Positions 22,453-33,667 of a stretch of 64,000 nt of DNA are shown here, piece after piece (position 1 is the stretch's first letter; every line of letters begins with the position of its first letter). Location of the stretch: assembly GCA_015179045.1 (NCBI GenBank), contig WHUZ01000032.1, positions 62,001 to 126,000 of the forward strand, written 5' to 3'. Origin of the DNA: Kalaharituber pfeilii. Lineage: Eukaryota > Ascomycota > Pezizomycetes > Pezizales > Pezizaceae. Position numbers and translations under genes: made by a program. The notes beneath the pieces are model-generated. The model searched no databases and was not told the DNA's origin. It worked only from the letters and a program-made list of their open reading frames with translations.

Positions 22453-25400
22453 ATGAACCTGGAAAGTATCCCTCGAGCCTCCAAGCTCTTCTTAATTTTC
22501 CTATTTCTCTATCTCCCTTCTCTTACCTTCGGCACGAAGCTCCTCGAATACTGCTCCCCTCCCGGGCCTCACATCCCCTACGTGTCCGCAAAAACCCTCC
22601 GCAACTCCCCTGCCGTCCAGAAAAGGTTTGCGGAGCTCACAGCCCTGCTTGAGAAGATTTCCAACGAGGCAGCAGATCCACTTATATATGATTACAAAGG
22701 TGCTATTGTCGGCGGTGTGAATCTAGCAGTCTCGATTACGACTCCAACAGAGACGGTGTACACGTTCAACCATGGCTTGGAGACAGAGGAGGGAAATAGC
22801 CCCTGGACTGAGCATACGGTGTTTAGAGTTGCAAGCGTGAGCAAGGCTATCACTGTGTGGGAGATTATTAGAATGGGGATTGGGTGGGACGAGAAGGTGG
22901 CGAGGTTCCTCCCGGAGCTGTTGGAGGGGAGATATAAGAAAGAATGGAGCGAGGTGACTGTTGGTGCTCTGGCCGGATATGTCGGTGGGGCTATTAGGGA
23001 TTGTATGCTGCTCCAACTCAATTAAAGGATAAGTGAAAATATGCTAATATAGAATGTGTTTGGCTAATAGTCGAGCATGACATCTCTCTTCGACCGGAGC
23101 ATGTCCCCACGAAGTTATACAAGAGGGACGGACCCGGTGAAAGAAGAAATTATTATTTTGTTCCCGAAGATATTTTTGAAAACGTGTTGGACCTTGATGG
23201 GTACGTGGAGTCGATTTGGGCATCCTACCTTGCGGACTTCCATCCAGAAGAGGCGTGGAAGATGGGGTTTCCACCGATGGATGATGTGGATCATGATAGA
23301 TGTCTGTTTAATTGCACGAGAAGCGGTAAGATAGTAATGAGAAAACAAGTGGCAGCGAGCTAATACCAGAATCATAGATGTGCTTCACACGCTTGCGAAT
23401 CATCCCTTGGTTTACCCTGCGTTTACTAGCCCGGCCTATTCCAACGTTGGATTCATTCTGCTTGGACTGATTCTGGAACGAAAGTCAGGCTTGCCGTTTG
23501 ACGACCTGATGCAGAGGGACTTGTATGGACCTTTGGGAATGAAAGATACATTTCATAAGCTCCCCTGGGACGCCCAATATAAACCAACCGGATGGGGTGC
23601 TCATCCCTTCTGGGGCGCAAACGATACCTGGTTTGAGACGAGGGAGATATGGGGAGACTGGGGAGTGCCGTAAGTTCTGGCTGTCATGAGGATATTCTGA
23701 TGATTCTGGGCTAACAATTAGGTCAACTTTAGAGCAGGTGGCATTTTTACGTCAGCACATGATCTTTCAATATTTCTTCGATCAATTCTTGCTGCCTTTC
23801 CCTATGCTACGGATTCTACTTCCTTCGTTAATAAACACACTATCCTACCGGCAGATAAGGTTCGAGAGTGGCTTACTCCTACTGCCTTTACGGGTGGGAA
23901 AAGTCTGCTTGGAAGGCCTTGGGAAATTAAGAGAAAGAAATATTCAGGATGTCATGGCGCGAGGCCAGTGACACTGTACAGCAAGGCTGGTGGTGGAACT
24001 GGATATAACGCTGGGATTACAATCATTCCCGAATACGGTATAGGCCTCACTGTGCTTGTGGCCGGGGATGGTGGTTTGTTCCGCGCAGATGGTAAAAGAT
24101 ACACATTCCACTGGGCCCCTATCAGAAGATTAATCCTCGAAAGCCAGAATCTTCTACAAACAATTGAGCAGGCAGCTTATGAGGAGGCAGGTAAAGCCTA
24201 CATTGGGGAATATCTCTTTAATTCGTTCATTATAGATGGCGATGATGGCTTTGGAAAACCACTTGGCCCGACCAATATACCAGGGCCGATTTTCTCTGGT
24301 ATTGAAGTGATCCAAGATAACGGTCCTGGACTGAGGATAAAGAGATGGATCAGCAATGGCACGGACTTCTTGCAGACACTCGTGACCGTGAAAATGCAAA
24401 TGAGTACAAAAGGGGTTGACGGGGCAGTAGCAGTGGCCAGACTTTATCCAGTCGGCAATGTCAAGACAAGAGGACCGCGCAAGTGGGCCGAAGATTGGAG
24501 AGTGTGGTTTGAATGGGAATGGGAGAATCTGGAAGAGCAGACTGTTCAACCACAGCCGGAGACAACATATGCCCCTCGGCCTGCGCAGATGCCATATTTC
24601 CAGAGGCCATGGAGCAAAAGCAAGGAGCGTGTCCCGGCTCCTCCAAAATTGCATATTCCAGTTGACCGGGACCATTCTTGGAGAGTTTGGCCAGAAGTGT
24701 TGCCAGGTGTCAGCAAGAAGGGCACTTGGAAAGGGGGCGTCATTCGAAACCCAAACGACGGAGATAAGCCACCATCTCCAGAGGAAGGGGAACAGAACAA
24801 GCCAGCAGACGATGAACAGTCTGAGGAAAGGGGAGAAAAACAGGAAAGGAAAGGTTGGGCCAGGCCCACAAAATCAAGTGCCACGGTGACCTCCTCTGAC
24901 GAGAATGCAAAGTCCTGGAGTAATAAGCCTAGGCCACCTTGGTGGAGGGCAAAATTTGACAAAAATGAAAGTCTACGAAACTACGCAGCTAAAAAGCAAC
25001 TTGCAAATGACAACTATGAGGTTGAGGAATACGAGGCAGATGATGCGGATGAATCCAGGAGGGGTAATGGGAAAACTGATAAAGTTTTCCACTACACTCT
25101 CAAGACTTCAGAAGCGCATGGTATGTCGCCTGACGACAAAGCGGAAGATTATGAAGATGACAGTGATTACGACGATGGTTACAATACACTGGTGATGCAC
25201 CGTACAGGCAGAGATATGGAAGGTCAAGACGGAGTCTCTGGGGTTAATGGATTCGGTTACATGGATCCAGATGATGATGACGATGAGGAATTTTACGTCC
25301 CAGATTATCCACCGCACTATCCACCAGTTCCTTTCACAGTTGAGGAGTTAGGTACTGAGGAAACCCTAGGCTTCTCTCGCCCTGCTGACAATTTTGTGCA

Positions 25401-25815
25401 AGATGAGTACTTCCTTACCAGCCATGGAGGCGGGCACTACCAAGATCCGTTCTCTATGCAAAGTCCAGTGGATCAGCAGCAGTGGGATTATTGGAAGGAG
25501 GATGAGGCGAGGAAGAGGAAACAACAGAAGCGAGAGAATAAGAGGTGGCCGTGTGGCGATTATAACGGCATTGAGATGCAGGCGTGGGCCGGGTGGAGTT
25601 TGGGTTTAGTGAGGTTTATTAGGGAAGGATTGGAGAGGAGAGTTGTGAGCATAGAGGTGCCAGCATTGAAGGTTAGGCTGGCAAAAGTGGGGACTTATTC
25701 TGGTGAGAGTGGGAGGTCACCAGAGCATGTGAGAGGTCCACCGCCACTGCATCCGCAGAGGGCCAAGGGGGCTTTCTGGAGAGGAAGATCAGGGAACGAT
25801 ATTGATGAGTTGTGA
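22453..25815 (+). CDS. Secreted beta-lactamase-like serine hydrolase, 4 exons, 1059 aa
   Basis: Exons 22453-23002, 23071-23325, 23378-23669 and 23733-25815; all introns are GT-AG (68, 52 and 63 nt) and phases agree. A signal peptide occupies residues 1-27. The fold is the beta-lactamase / penicillin-binding-protein type: SVSK at 128-131 supplies the nucleophile Ser128 and Lys131, YSN at 289-291 is the second motif, and SKAGGGTGYNAG near 449-460 fills the KTG position. Family members are esterases, transacylases or peptidases, and the substrate here cannot be read from sequence. The fungal C-terminal beta domain starts near residue 520 and appears to resume at 969-1018 (ending ALKVRLAKV). Between them, residues about 635-968 are a charged, Asp/Glu-rich, disordered insertion. 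Homologues are usually about 550-650 aa, so this protein is unusually long. The fold is certain; the extension is probably genuine because it stays open for about 1 kb. Confidence 0.88.
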
Positions 25816-27597
25816 AACGGGGCTTGGTTGCACATATGTCCTGCCTGGATGGAGAGAATGCAATATTGGTATGTCCTTGTTGGCCTTTATCCAAGCTGTG
25901 CATAGCCAGATAACGACAGGATTGTGGTGCATGTGACAGAAAAACATGATGTGGCATTTGTAGGTATAGGGACTGCTTTTAAAGTTTGCCGAGTGTGAAA
26001 GGTTTATATTAAATAGAAGGTTGCGTTGCAGCATGCATGCATGCAGTTTACAGTTAGTAAAACTTTGAATGGGCGTTGCAGCACCCTGTGGTCAGAAGGG
26101 CGACTTCACGTGTAACGTGAGGTCAGAGCGCTCCCTCGCTGCATTGTGGACTCAAAGATTACTGTATTGGAGAGAGTGGAGTGGGGAGGCTCCCCTGTCA
26201 CACTCCACTTCCTCCTCCTGCACCAGTCACTTAACGCAGTAGCATGTCCAGGACCAATGTCACCCGTAATACGGGATCCGAAGCCGGAGGTCTAAATGTG
26301 CCTGCACGCAGTAGAGTTTGTCTTTACCGTCCTTCGGAAAGGCTGTTGAAAGCACGCCGTACTGGGCGGGGGGTCGCGGCATGGTTGGTGATTTGAGGGG
26401 TCCAGCGGTACGTATAGATATGGATGGGAGGAATGCTATACTCATTGAGCTTTATTGACAAGAGTCTCTGAGGAGAATGCTTCGGCAGGGGGCTCGAGGC
26501 TTGTTCAGTGGATTTGGAAGCGATGTCGGGGATGACAGGCGCACCAATCGACAGAATATATTATTGGATCCTTTATTCAGGCAGCGAATCAATTCTTCAT
26601 AAAGTAATGGCGATGGGAACTAGCCGGAAGATATAGCTGTCTTTTTTTCCCTCATTTTTTTTTTTACTTTGCTTCCGAGCGGGAAACCGAGGGAAATATT
26701 CCCGGCGGTACGTCTGCCCACCACCAAATATATAATGATTTTTTCTTGAGTTCTCGTTTGGGGTTGGGTTGGGGTGGGGGTGGAAAGGGTGGGCGTACAG
26801 ATGGGGAAGATTTAAGGTTCTAAGGTTCTTGTTTTCTTTTCGTTTGCGTGGTCGGGACATGGCGAATACCTGCAGAGGAAAATGAGTAATATCTAGGAAA
26901 CTGATGTTAGTTTTGCAAAAGTTGAAAAATCTACAGAGATTAATAAGCAGGAGGAGCGGGGGGGGGACCAAAAAAAAAAAAAAAGGCTGACTTGGGACGG
27001 ATGCCAAATCACTGTCTGGGGGCGTTTCTAGCTGCTCACGTTAGGTGTCTGGAGTTTTCCAACCTTCCGAAGGGGGGGTTGTGGGATGGGTTGGATTTGG
27101 GCTGTTTTATTTTTTGTGTGTGCGAGTTGATTGAGCGGGAGGTTTGTGTGTTTGTGTGTGTGTTTGAGTTTCGAACGACAGAGGTCGAGAAACATTCTTT
27201 GCGTTAGATACTCACTGCTAGTACTCCCCGAGGGTGATTGGGGTTCAGGATTTAGATTTATATATTGGGGGAGGTTGTAGACGATAAACCAATTTGCAGA
27301 TCTTATGAAAAAAAAAAAAAAAAAAAAAAAAAAATACCGTTGCTTGTATCCGAGTTATCGTCTGTTAGTGTGTATTCGATAGCTCCTAGATGATGATGAA
27401 ACGTTTGAATAGGCGGGTATGGAGGTGTATGTGGGTGCAGTTGGATTGTTGAGTTTTGGAAACGGCTGTGGAGTGTGCATGAACCGACGCTGTGACTTTT
27501 GTAATGGTTGTATTTTGGGGGTTGGGTTACGTTAGATGTTGGAGGAACCGATGAATATGGGGGGGTGGTAGGGGGAAACTGCACCTTAGTAAGTGAA
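25816..27597. other. Intergenic stretch
   Basis: It contains a gcatgcatgcatgca run near 26031, a G/T-rich region (27060-27180) and a 27-nt A run (about 27308-27334). I looked for a retroposon body and target duplication around that A run and found none. No gene can be supported. Confidence 0.55.
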
Positions 27598-28387
27598 TAC
27601 AGTCTAACCTTACTATACCGGATGGCTTCTGGCTGCAACATCCGTTCCCCATACAAATCGCCCTTGCTATACCGGACGCCCTAAGAATTCCGGACCGGAC
27701 AGAAACCTCCAGACAAGTACCCCCTTGTCTCCATACAAATAATATTTGCTATACCGGATGTGCTAATACTAGTACTAATACATCTTAGACTACTCCATTT
27801 CACACTTGGCTGCCACCACTGCTGTCACTGCTTCTGCTAATGCCGTTGCTACTACTGCTACCATCACTTGCTACAATGTTGTTCGAGTAATGGAAACTGG
27901 GCACTTCGTTGCTTCTTGTTCCATGTTCCGAGATTAATTGCTAACCACTTACCACTTTATTTCAAAATACCTGACTAAGTAGATACAGCTACTGGTCAGC
28001 TTAAAATAATAAATTAGATACCTTGGATATCAAAGTTAAGTTAAAGTACAGTAATCTTACCAATTCATCTCAAAGATGTTTATCAAATTCATTTAACTTT
28101 TCTTTAGCATATTTTGGTTCTAGTCAATGTTTACATATTTGATGCTTCTCAAGCACACTCAAGGCCTGACATTTTTCTAGATTTCGTGACTGATGCATAT
28201 TGATGTCTTTGGCTGGGTTGTGAAACAAGTTGATGTTTACTTCGTTCATCTCCTATTTTAGTAATTATGATTTAGCAAAATTTTATCATAAAATGCCTGC
28301 CAAGCATTTTATTCTATACCGGAATCTTGCTATACCGGACGAAAAGTGCCAGATTTTAGGGATCCGGTATAGCAAGGGTAGACTGTA
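27598..28387 (+). mobile_element. pogo/Tc1-like miniature element P1, 790 bp
   Basis: The terminal inverted repeats are TACAGTCTAACCTTACTATA (27598 on) and, reversed, TACAGTCTACCCTTGCTATA (ending 28387), each continuing CCGGAT. The TA at each outer edge fits TA target duplication, as in Tc1/mariner and pogo transposons. The motif cttgctataccgga recurs just inside both ends (27663, 27749, 28327). There is no transposase frame, so it is non-autonomous. Its interior is closely related to the element at 52924 (same gct-rich block, same cacttcgttgcttc stretch) and preserves the uninterrupted site into which another element inserted there. Confidence 0.85.
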
Positions 28388-29496
28388 ATAATGGTTCAAT
28401 CAAGCCCCCCCCGCCGTGGCTCCACGTTGTTTTTATATATGCTAACTTGGCTTTTGCAGATTGTTGATGAGTGTAGTTGGGGGCTGGCTGCGGGTCCTGT
28501 TGGACTTAGCAGGTACAGCATCGCCCCTTGCGTGATCGGATTTAACCCCCCGCCCCCGAAGCTGCATATGGTACGGGAATGATTTGGCGGGACATGTACT
28601 GTACATGGCGTGTTATACTTTATGGGTAGTGTATGATACGGGTTTCGAGAATAGCGTTTTTACTTGTTGTTATCTCTCATGATTTGATCTCCTATGCATG
28701 TGCTCTACCACCGTTTATCCGCGCCGCTCGAGGTGACCCTCCCGGCTCCCATATATAGCTCTACTATATTTTCGGAGCCGGATGGTCACCCTCCGACGCA
28801 TGTCCGCGGCAACGCGTAGGGACGGAAAGAGTTTTTTTGCACCAGTAACACCCACAAATACCCATGCATTTATTTTTTTGATGCTAGATAAATGCTTACT
28901 AGTAGGGACGTCTCTACGGAGTACTTTCTTTAGCCTCAAGTACTAGTATATAAATACAAATACACTGTACTAGTAATTGTTTATTGCATACTTGCATTTG
29001 CATTTTGGTGACACGTGGATCACAGGAATACGGGAATATAAGCTAACAACTGCATATGCTCTATACTTGTATGTGGGGACCATGGGGTAGAAAGGTATTA
29101 TGGTGGTAGGTATGTGCGATAGCAGGCGGTGTATGGTGACAGCGAGTGCGAATACCACCAGGTGGTATGAGTGATGGCAGGCTTTGAGCGATAGCTAGTA
29201 TGAATAACCGCAGTAATATCAAGACTGTTGTAGACGTTGCAGTGCTATCATCAATATAATAGGAAAGCTATAGAGGACAATAAAATTATTAATAGTAGTA
29301 TGAGATGAAAATACTAGGATAGGAAATATTGTTAATGAGCTCGCCTATGCGGCTGAGTTGGCCAAGTGGGTATAGCTCAATTGTTGGCTGCATTAGAAAT
29401 AGTCTCATACTTTTGATGGGATAGGTTACTCTTACTCGATTGTCAATATGAATAGAATAGTTATTAGTATATCTGATATAAATGGGCTTTTCGCAA
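28388..29496. other. Gene-free stretch
   Basis: No credible gene. A tRNA-like A-box string (ttggccaagtggg) occurs at 29359, with no matching B box or acceptor stem. It is probably coincidence or a decayed tRNA-derived sequence. Confidence 0.5.
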
Positions 29497-29589
29497 GCAC
29501 AGAGAATGTCCCACCATGGCGAGTAGCAGCAAGCGGGGTTTTGAGATATTAAAGACAAAAAAAAAAAAAAAAAAAGAGGCACAGAGAAT
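29497..29589 (+). mobile_element. Tiny poly(A) retroposon, copy C, with 11-bp target duplication
   Basis: The body 29508-29556 reads gtcccaccatggcgagtagc, then agcaagcggggttttgagat and attaaagac, followed by 19 A residues. It is bracketed by exact GCACAGAGAAT repeats at 29497-29507 and 29579-29589, with a short gag after the tail. The body matches copies A, B, D and E. The gatattaaag tail motif is shared with D and E but absent from A and B. The duplication is not simple-sequence, so chance is very unlikely. Confidence 0.8.
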
Positions 29590-30620
29590 AGGGAGTTTTT
29601 GCTGGCGCCGGGGATGCTCCGCCGCACCACGCGCTAGAAAATCCTATGTACGGAAGGAGTTTTCACCCTGAGCCTGGACATTTGGGTCTGGGTCCCTGGA
29701 AACGACCTCTTGTGGGCCCTCATATATCTTTATCAGTTTGTATCCAATTTTCGTTCGGAAAGCAGGAATCAACTCTATGCGTTGAATCATATGGGCAACT
29801 ACAAATTAGGGAATATCTGGGCCTATTAAGTTGTGATCTATGCAATTGGAAGGGACCAAATATGTCTATGGGATCTAAGCTAACATGAGATGTGGTCTCA
29901 TGCCAAGCCCAGTACTTGCACCTATCGACTACCATCGCTTACTAATAAACAACGGAAAATCCACATGTATCCCCGGTGAAGGAAAAACTCAACTACACTT
30001 TCTGCCGTTGTGCCACACGCTAAAAGACTTCAATCCCTGATGTATCCCTGAGTAGCAAAAATTCCCTAATTGCCAGTCCACTAGGTTAAAAAGGAGTATT
30101 ATCTCCTAGTCCTCTGCACAACAACCATCCCGTACGATCATGCTATATCGTATATATGCGCTTTGTGCATATTCCACCACGCGCTGCCCTCATATGAGTG
30201 TTATGTACTCCACTCAACAGTCCCATGGTTGGGCCTTAACATGTACATAATAGATATCTGTATGCTCCGCTCAGCAGCGGCCTGCCATAAAAGGTTACAG
30301 GTCACCATAATTGTAGCAGGCGAAGCATAGGTGGAGTGTTAGCGAGCATTACATGCATATGATATACAAGTACAATAGCAATAAGTATCACTATCAATAA
30401 CCCTCTATACTTACTATTCTATTGTTCTCAAGCCCAGATGGCAACCCTGTAACTTCATTGCACAGTTCACAATTATGGTGGAGAATATTGTCAAGATAAT
30501 CTTGCAAAAATGCAAGATTGCCCAAGAAAATATGCAGTATTAGGATTTATAACTTAAGAAAAGTAATTTTCAGAAATAGCTAGGTAATGCCCGCAGGTGA
30601 CTTGAAACTAGGGCACAGAC
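29590..30620. other. Gene-free stretch
   Basis: No open frame above 80 codons and no repeat structure recognised. Confidence 0.55.
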
Positions 30621-31606
30621 TACAGTTTTCCCTTGCTATACCGGGATGCTCTCAGGCTTCTATATTCCATTCCCATACAAAACCCTCTTGCTATACCGGA
30701 CGCACTAAGAATACTGGACGGGACAGGAATTGTCAGGGCACTTAACCCCCTGTCTCCGTATAAATAATATTTGCTATACCGGATACACTAAACTTATACC
30801 TCCAATCTTGGTTGCCCCACCTTTGCATTCCACCTTACTAAACTTGACTTTACATATGGTTGGGGACATCTATACGCGGGATATTTGGCTTGATGCCTAA
30901 GCACTAGTTATTTAGTATTTACATGCACTGCTCTGCCTGCGTCGCAGCGATTTGGTTTTCTTCCACTTGCCCACCCCACCACCCTACCACTCCCACTGCT
31001 GGTGTTCGATGCCCCCCCTATACCTGTTGTATCGGTCGCATGAGATACTCTTCCTCTAGCATTACATTCTGTTTCTTCCACATCTTTTATTATCATTGTT
31101 TGCAGACTATTGATGCATATATAGTGAAGGATTAATTTATGGTACTAAGGAGTTTCGTTCACATATATATAAAGGTCATAGACAAGTACCAGATAAAACA
31201 AAGGGTATGTATAGGGGATGTATATATACCATTCTATTTTGGGCTATCTATCTTCCTTTTTTGGTTAGACTTGTATGTACTTTACCGTATTTAGTAGTTA
31301 CTAACGGTGGACAATCTGACTGATTCTTATATAACACTTATCATCTTTGACTTTCAAATCACTAGTACAAAAAATTAAAATAGATATCACGCGATAGAGT
31401 TATTTTTCATTCACTAATTTATCATTATAGCATGACTCTTATCTATTTATTTTAGTTGTGATTTGAGTTGTTGAAGTTGATGCAAAATTTACTCTGCGTC
31501 CAGATGTCCCCAACTCTGCCAAGCATTTTATTTCATAACGGAACCTTGCCATACTGGACGAAAAGGGCCGGATTCTACAGATCCGGTATAGCAAGGGAAA
31601 ACTGTA
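30621..31606 (+). mobile_element. pogo/Tc1-like miniature element P2, 986 bp
   Basis: The terminal inverted repeats TACAGTTTTCCCTTGCTATA (30621 on) and its complement (ending 31606) are nearly perfect, continue into CCGG, and have TA at both edges. The first 170 bp and last 100 bp align with P1 (27598), including the subterminal ttgctataccgga motifs and ccaagcattttatt near the right end. The middle differs from P1, so it is a sister subfamily or has an internal replacement. There is no transposase frame. Confidence 0.85.
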
Positions 31607-33634
31607 TGTCCTGGCGATCACCACTTGTCCCTACTTGTCTAGCGCTACGAATAAATGCGTGGGTATTGCGGGTGCTACCGTTGCAAAAAGGTCTTTCTGC
31701 ACTCTCCTCCCCGCCCAGGAATGCTTATATTGCCAAACTCGTTCACCGCCCTGCCATGGCAATAATCTGTAAGTGGGGCTACTTTACATGATATATTAAA
31801 AGTACTCAAACTACTACTAGTAGAAACTCTTTCTGTGAATAGGAGAGCGCCTCTGCATGGTGCTACATGCAAATTGAGGAATAGCTTATGTTTGCACAAT
31901 AATCTTGAACCCTATCGATAGTATTGTATGACCGTCAAGCTATCTACTACTAGATGCAGGATAGATCTAATGCAGTTTAAGGTGTGGGAACTGCCGTCAC
32001 TTAAGCCTGTGCGGCTAAATGTTATTGTTGGCGAAACTGGCTTTTGAGAGCAGCGGCATCTCACATTGCTCGTGCATGATCGATCGTCGGCAGATGGCGC
32101 AGCGCAGCCTTGTCCAACTCTGCACGTTCTTCGGCGGGAGCCAGTTTGTGGTCACACGTCAACCTTGGCAAAGTAGTCAACTCCGAAGCTGGTCCGGTGA
32201 ACTATGACGAGGACATCCATAGAAGGAGACAGTCTTCGGCGATAATGGAGCGCTAGATATCAGCAGGAGATGGCGTGTTCGCGTTCGTCGTCATAGTAGG
32301 CTCAAAATTGATATACTTGGCATCTAGCAAGAGGGTTAAATTAACTTAAGATGGCGCCGTCCAGCGGCTCTCGCGGTTTTTAGAGTTATGTGTGCCCGTG
32401 CACTACGATACCGAAGCCAGATTAAAGTAAGCACATCTGGTAATCTCCTAATCGCCGAGATGTCAATTCCAAGGGATGCGGTTGCGCACTACAAGCCATG
32501 CGGTCGGTTCGGGAGTGGTCACGGCACCTTCCAAGGGCTGTTTCCGACTCACTTTTCCAGTCAGCGTTGGTTACGAGACTATCACTTTTCATATGATTTG
32601 CACCTAGCAATCCTGTTTTCTTGCATTGACTAAAATTCTGCGACAATTAGCTTACACAAAGTAGGCACACGCGGCTGTAACAATTTTAGTGGTGAATATA
32701 TATGGGTGGTGAGACCATTTGCGACAACAATTGGGTTGCAATGGGGGGCTGTAGCCTCGTCTGACCTATGTGCTCCACATCAGCCGCCGCGAGAGTCAAA
32801 TGGCAATTGCCGCTTTAATTGATATTATTCCAATCGGGAGTTTCCTGACAGGATTTCGGGCACTAGTGAGTTCGATTTGCATCCCACGAAGGGAGACTTA
32901 GTGTGAGGTCGTGGCATCGAGAGGACCCGTATTGTGAACCATAGGAAGGTATCAGAAGCCACCCACTAGAAAGCAGAAACAATTCAGCCTTTTACAGGAT
33001 TGTTTTCTTTCTCTGGTTTAGGGAAGTCTCGTAGTTGAATGATTGTATGCTCGGGTCGATTCTAGAGGAGTTCTGCCCTGCTCCCTTCCTTACTTAGTGA
33101 TGATAATGTATTGAAAAACTAAGGGAGGGAGGGGGATGTCAAACGTTAGTGGAAGTACATTTTCGCAGCCACTACCCCCACAGCTACACGTGAGATATGC
33201 CCAAACTTATCACATGGGATTTATAGAGGCAAGGCAAAGCTGGCTCATGCATGTGCCTTGAGACTGACTGTGAGGTGAGTATCGTGAATGGCTGTGAAGT
33301 CTTACGCCTTCAGGGCAAATCTATTGATAACCAATGCATTAATTTGTACCCGTGCCAATAAATCCCAATGAGGAATTGCTATAGACCCATTGAAACATAG
33401 CTACTAATACTGTATGTTTTAGTTGTAATGAAGATCGGTTACCCCCACCACCCTTCAAATTGCTTCTTTATGGTTAAAAGCGGCGCGAATGCATATGCAA
33501 AGTTGCTGTAGGTGGTTCGAATAATTTTAATATTTCAGATGGGCTCCCTTCACATAAAAATCTGGCTATCTGCCGTTCCGTTTATTACAAAAAAAGTCTT
33601 TCACGGCCGCTCACCTGTTGTTTCCATTGCCCCA
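31607..33634. other. Gene-free stretch
   Basis: About 2 kb with only short unrecognised open frames (up to 81 codons). It ends in the P450 promoter. Confidence 0.55.
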
Positions 33635-33643
33635 TATATAAAA
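33635..33643 (+). promoter_or_regulatory. TATA-like box of the P450 gene
   Basis: TATATAAAA lies 25-33 nt upstream of the ATG at 33668 and 37-45 nt upstream of the in-frame ATG at 33680. If used, the leader is very short and translation may begin at 33680. Confidence 0.35.
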
Positions 33644-33667
33644 TCGAGTTCTAGTATAGAATTCCAC

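Noticed and set aside
27300..27340. 27-nt A run as a further retroposon tail
   Set aside because: The upstream sequence does not match the retroposon body and no direct repeats flank it.
29350..29440. tRNA-like A box (ttggccaagtggg) suggesting a tRNA-derived SINE head upstream of retroposon copy C
   Set aside because: No matching B box or acceptor stem, and the 11-bp target duplication of copy C starts downstream at 29497, so this sequence is outside the inserted unit.
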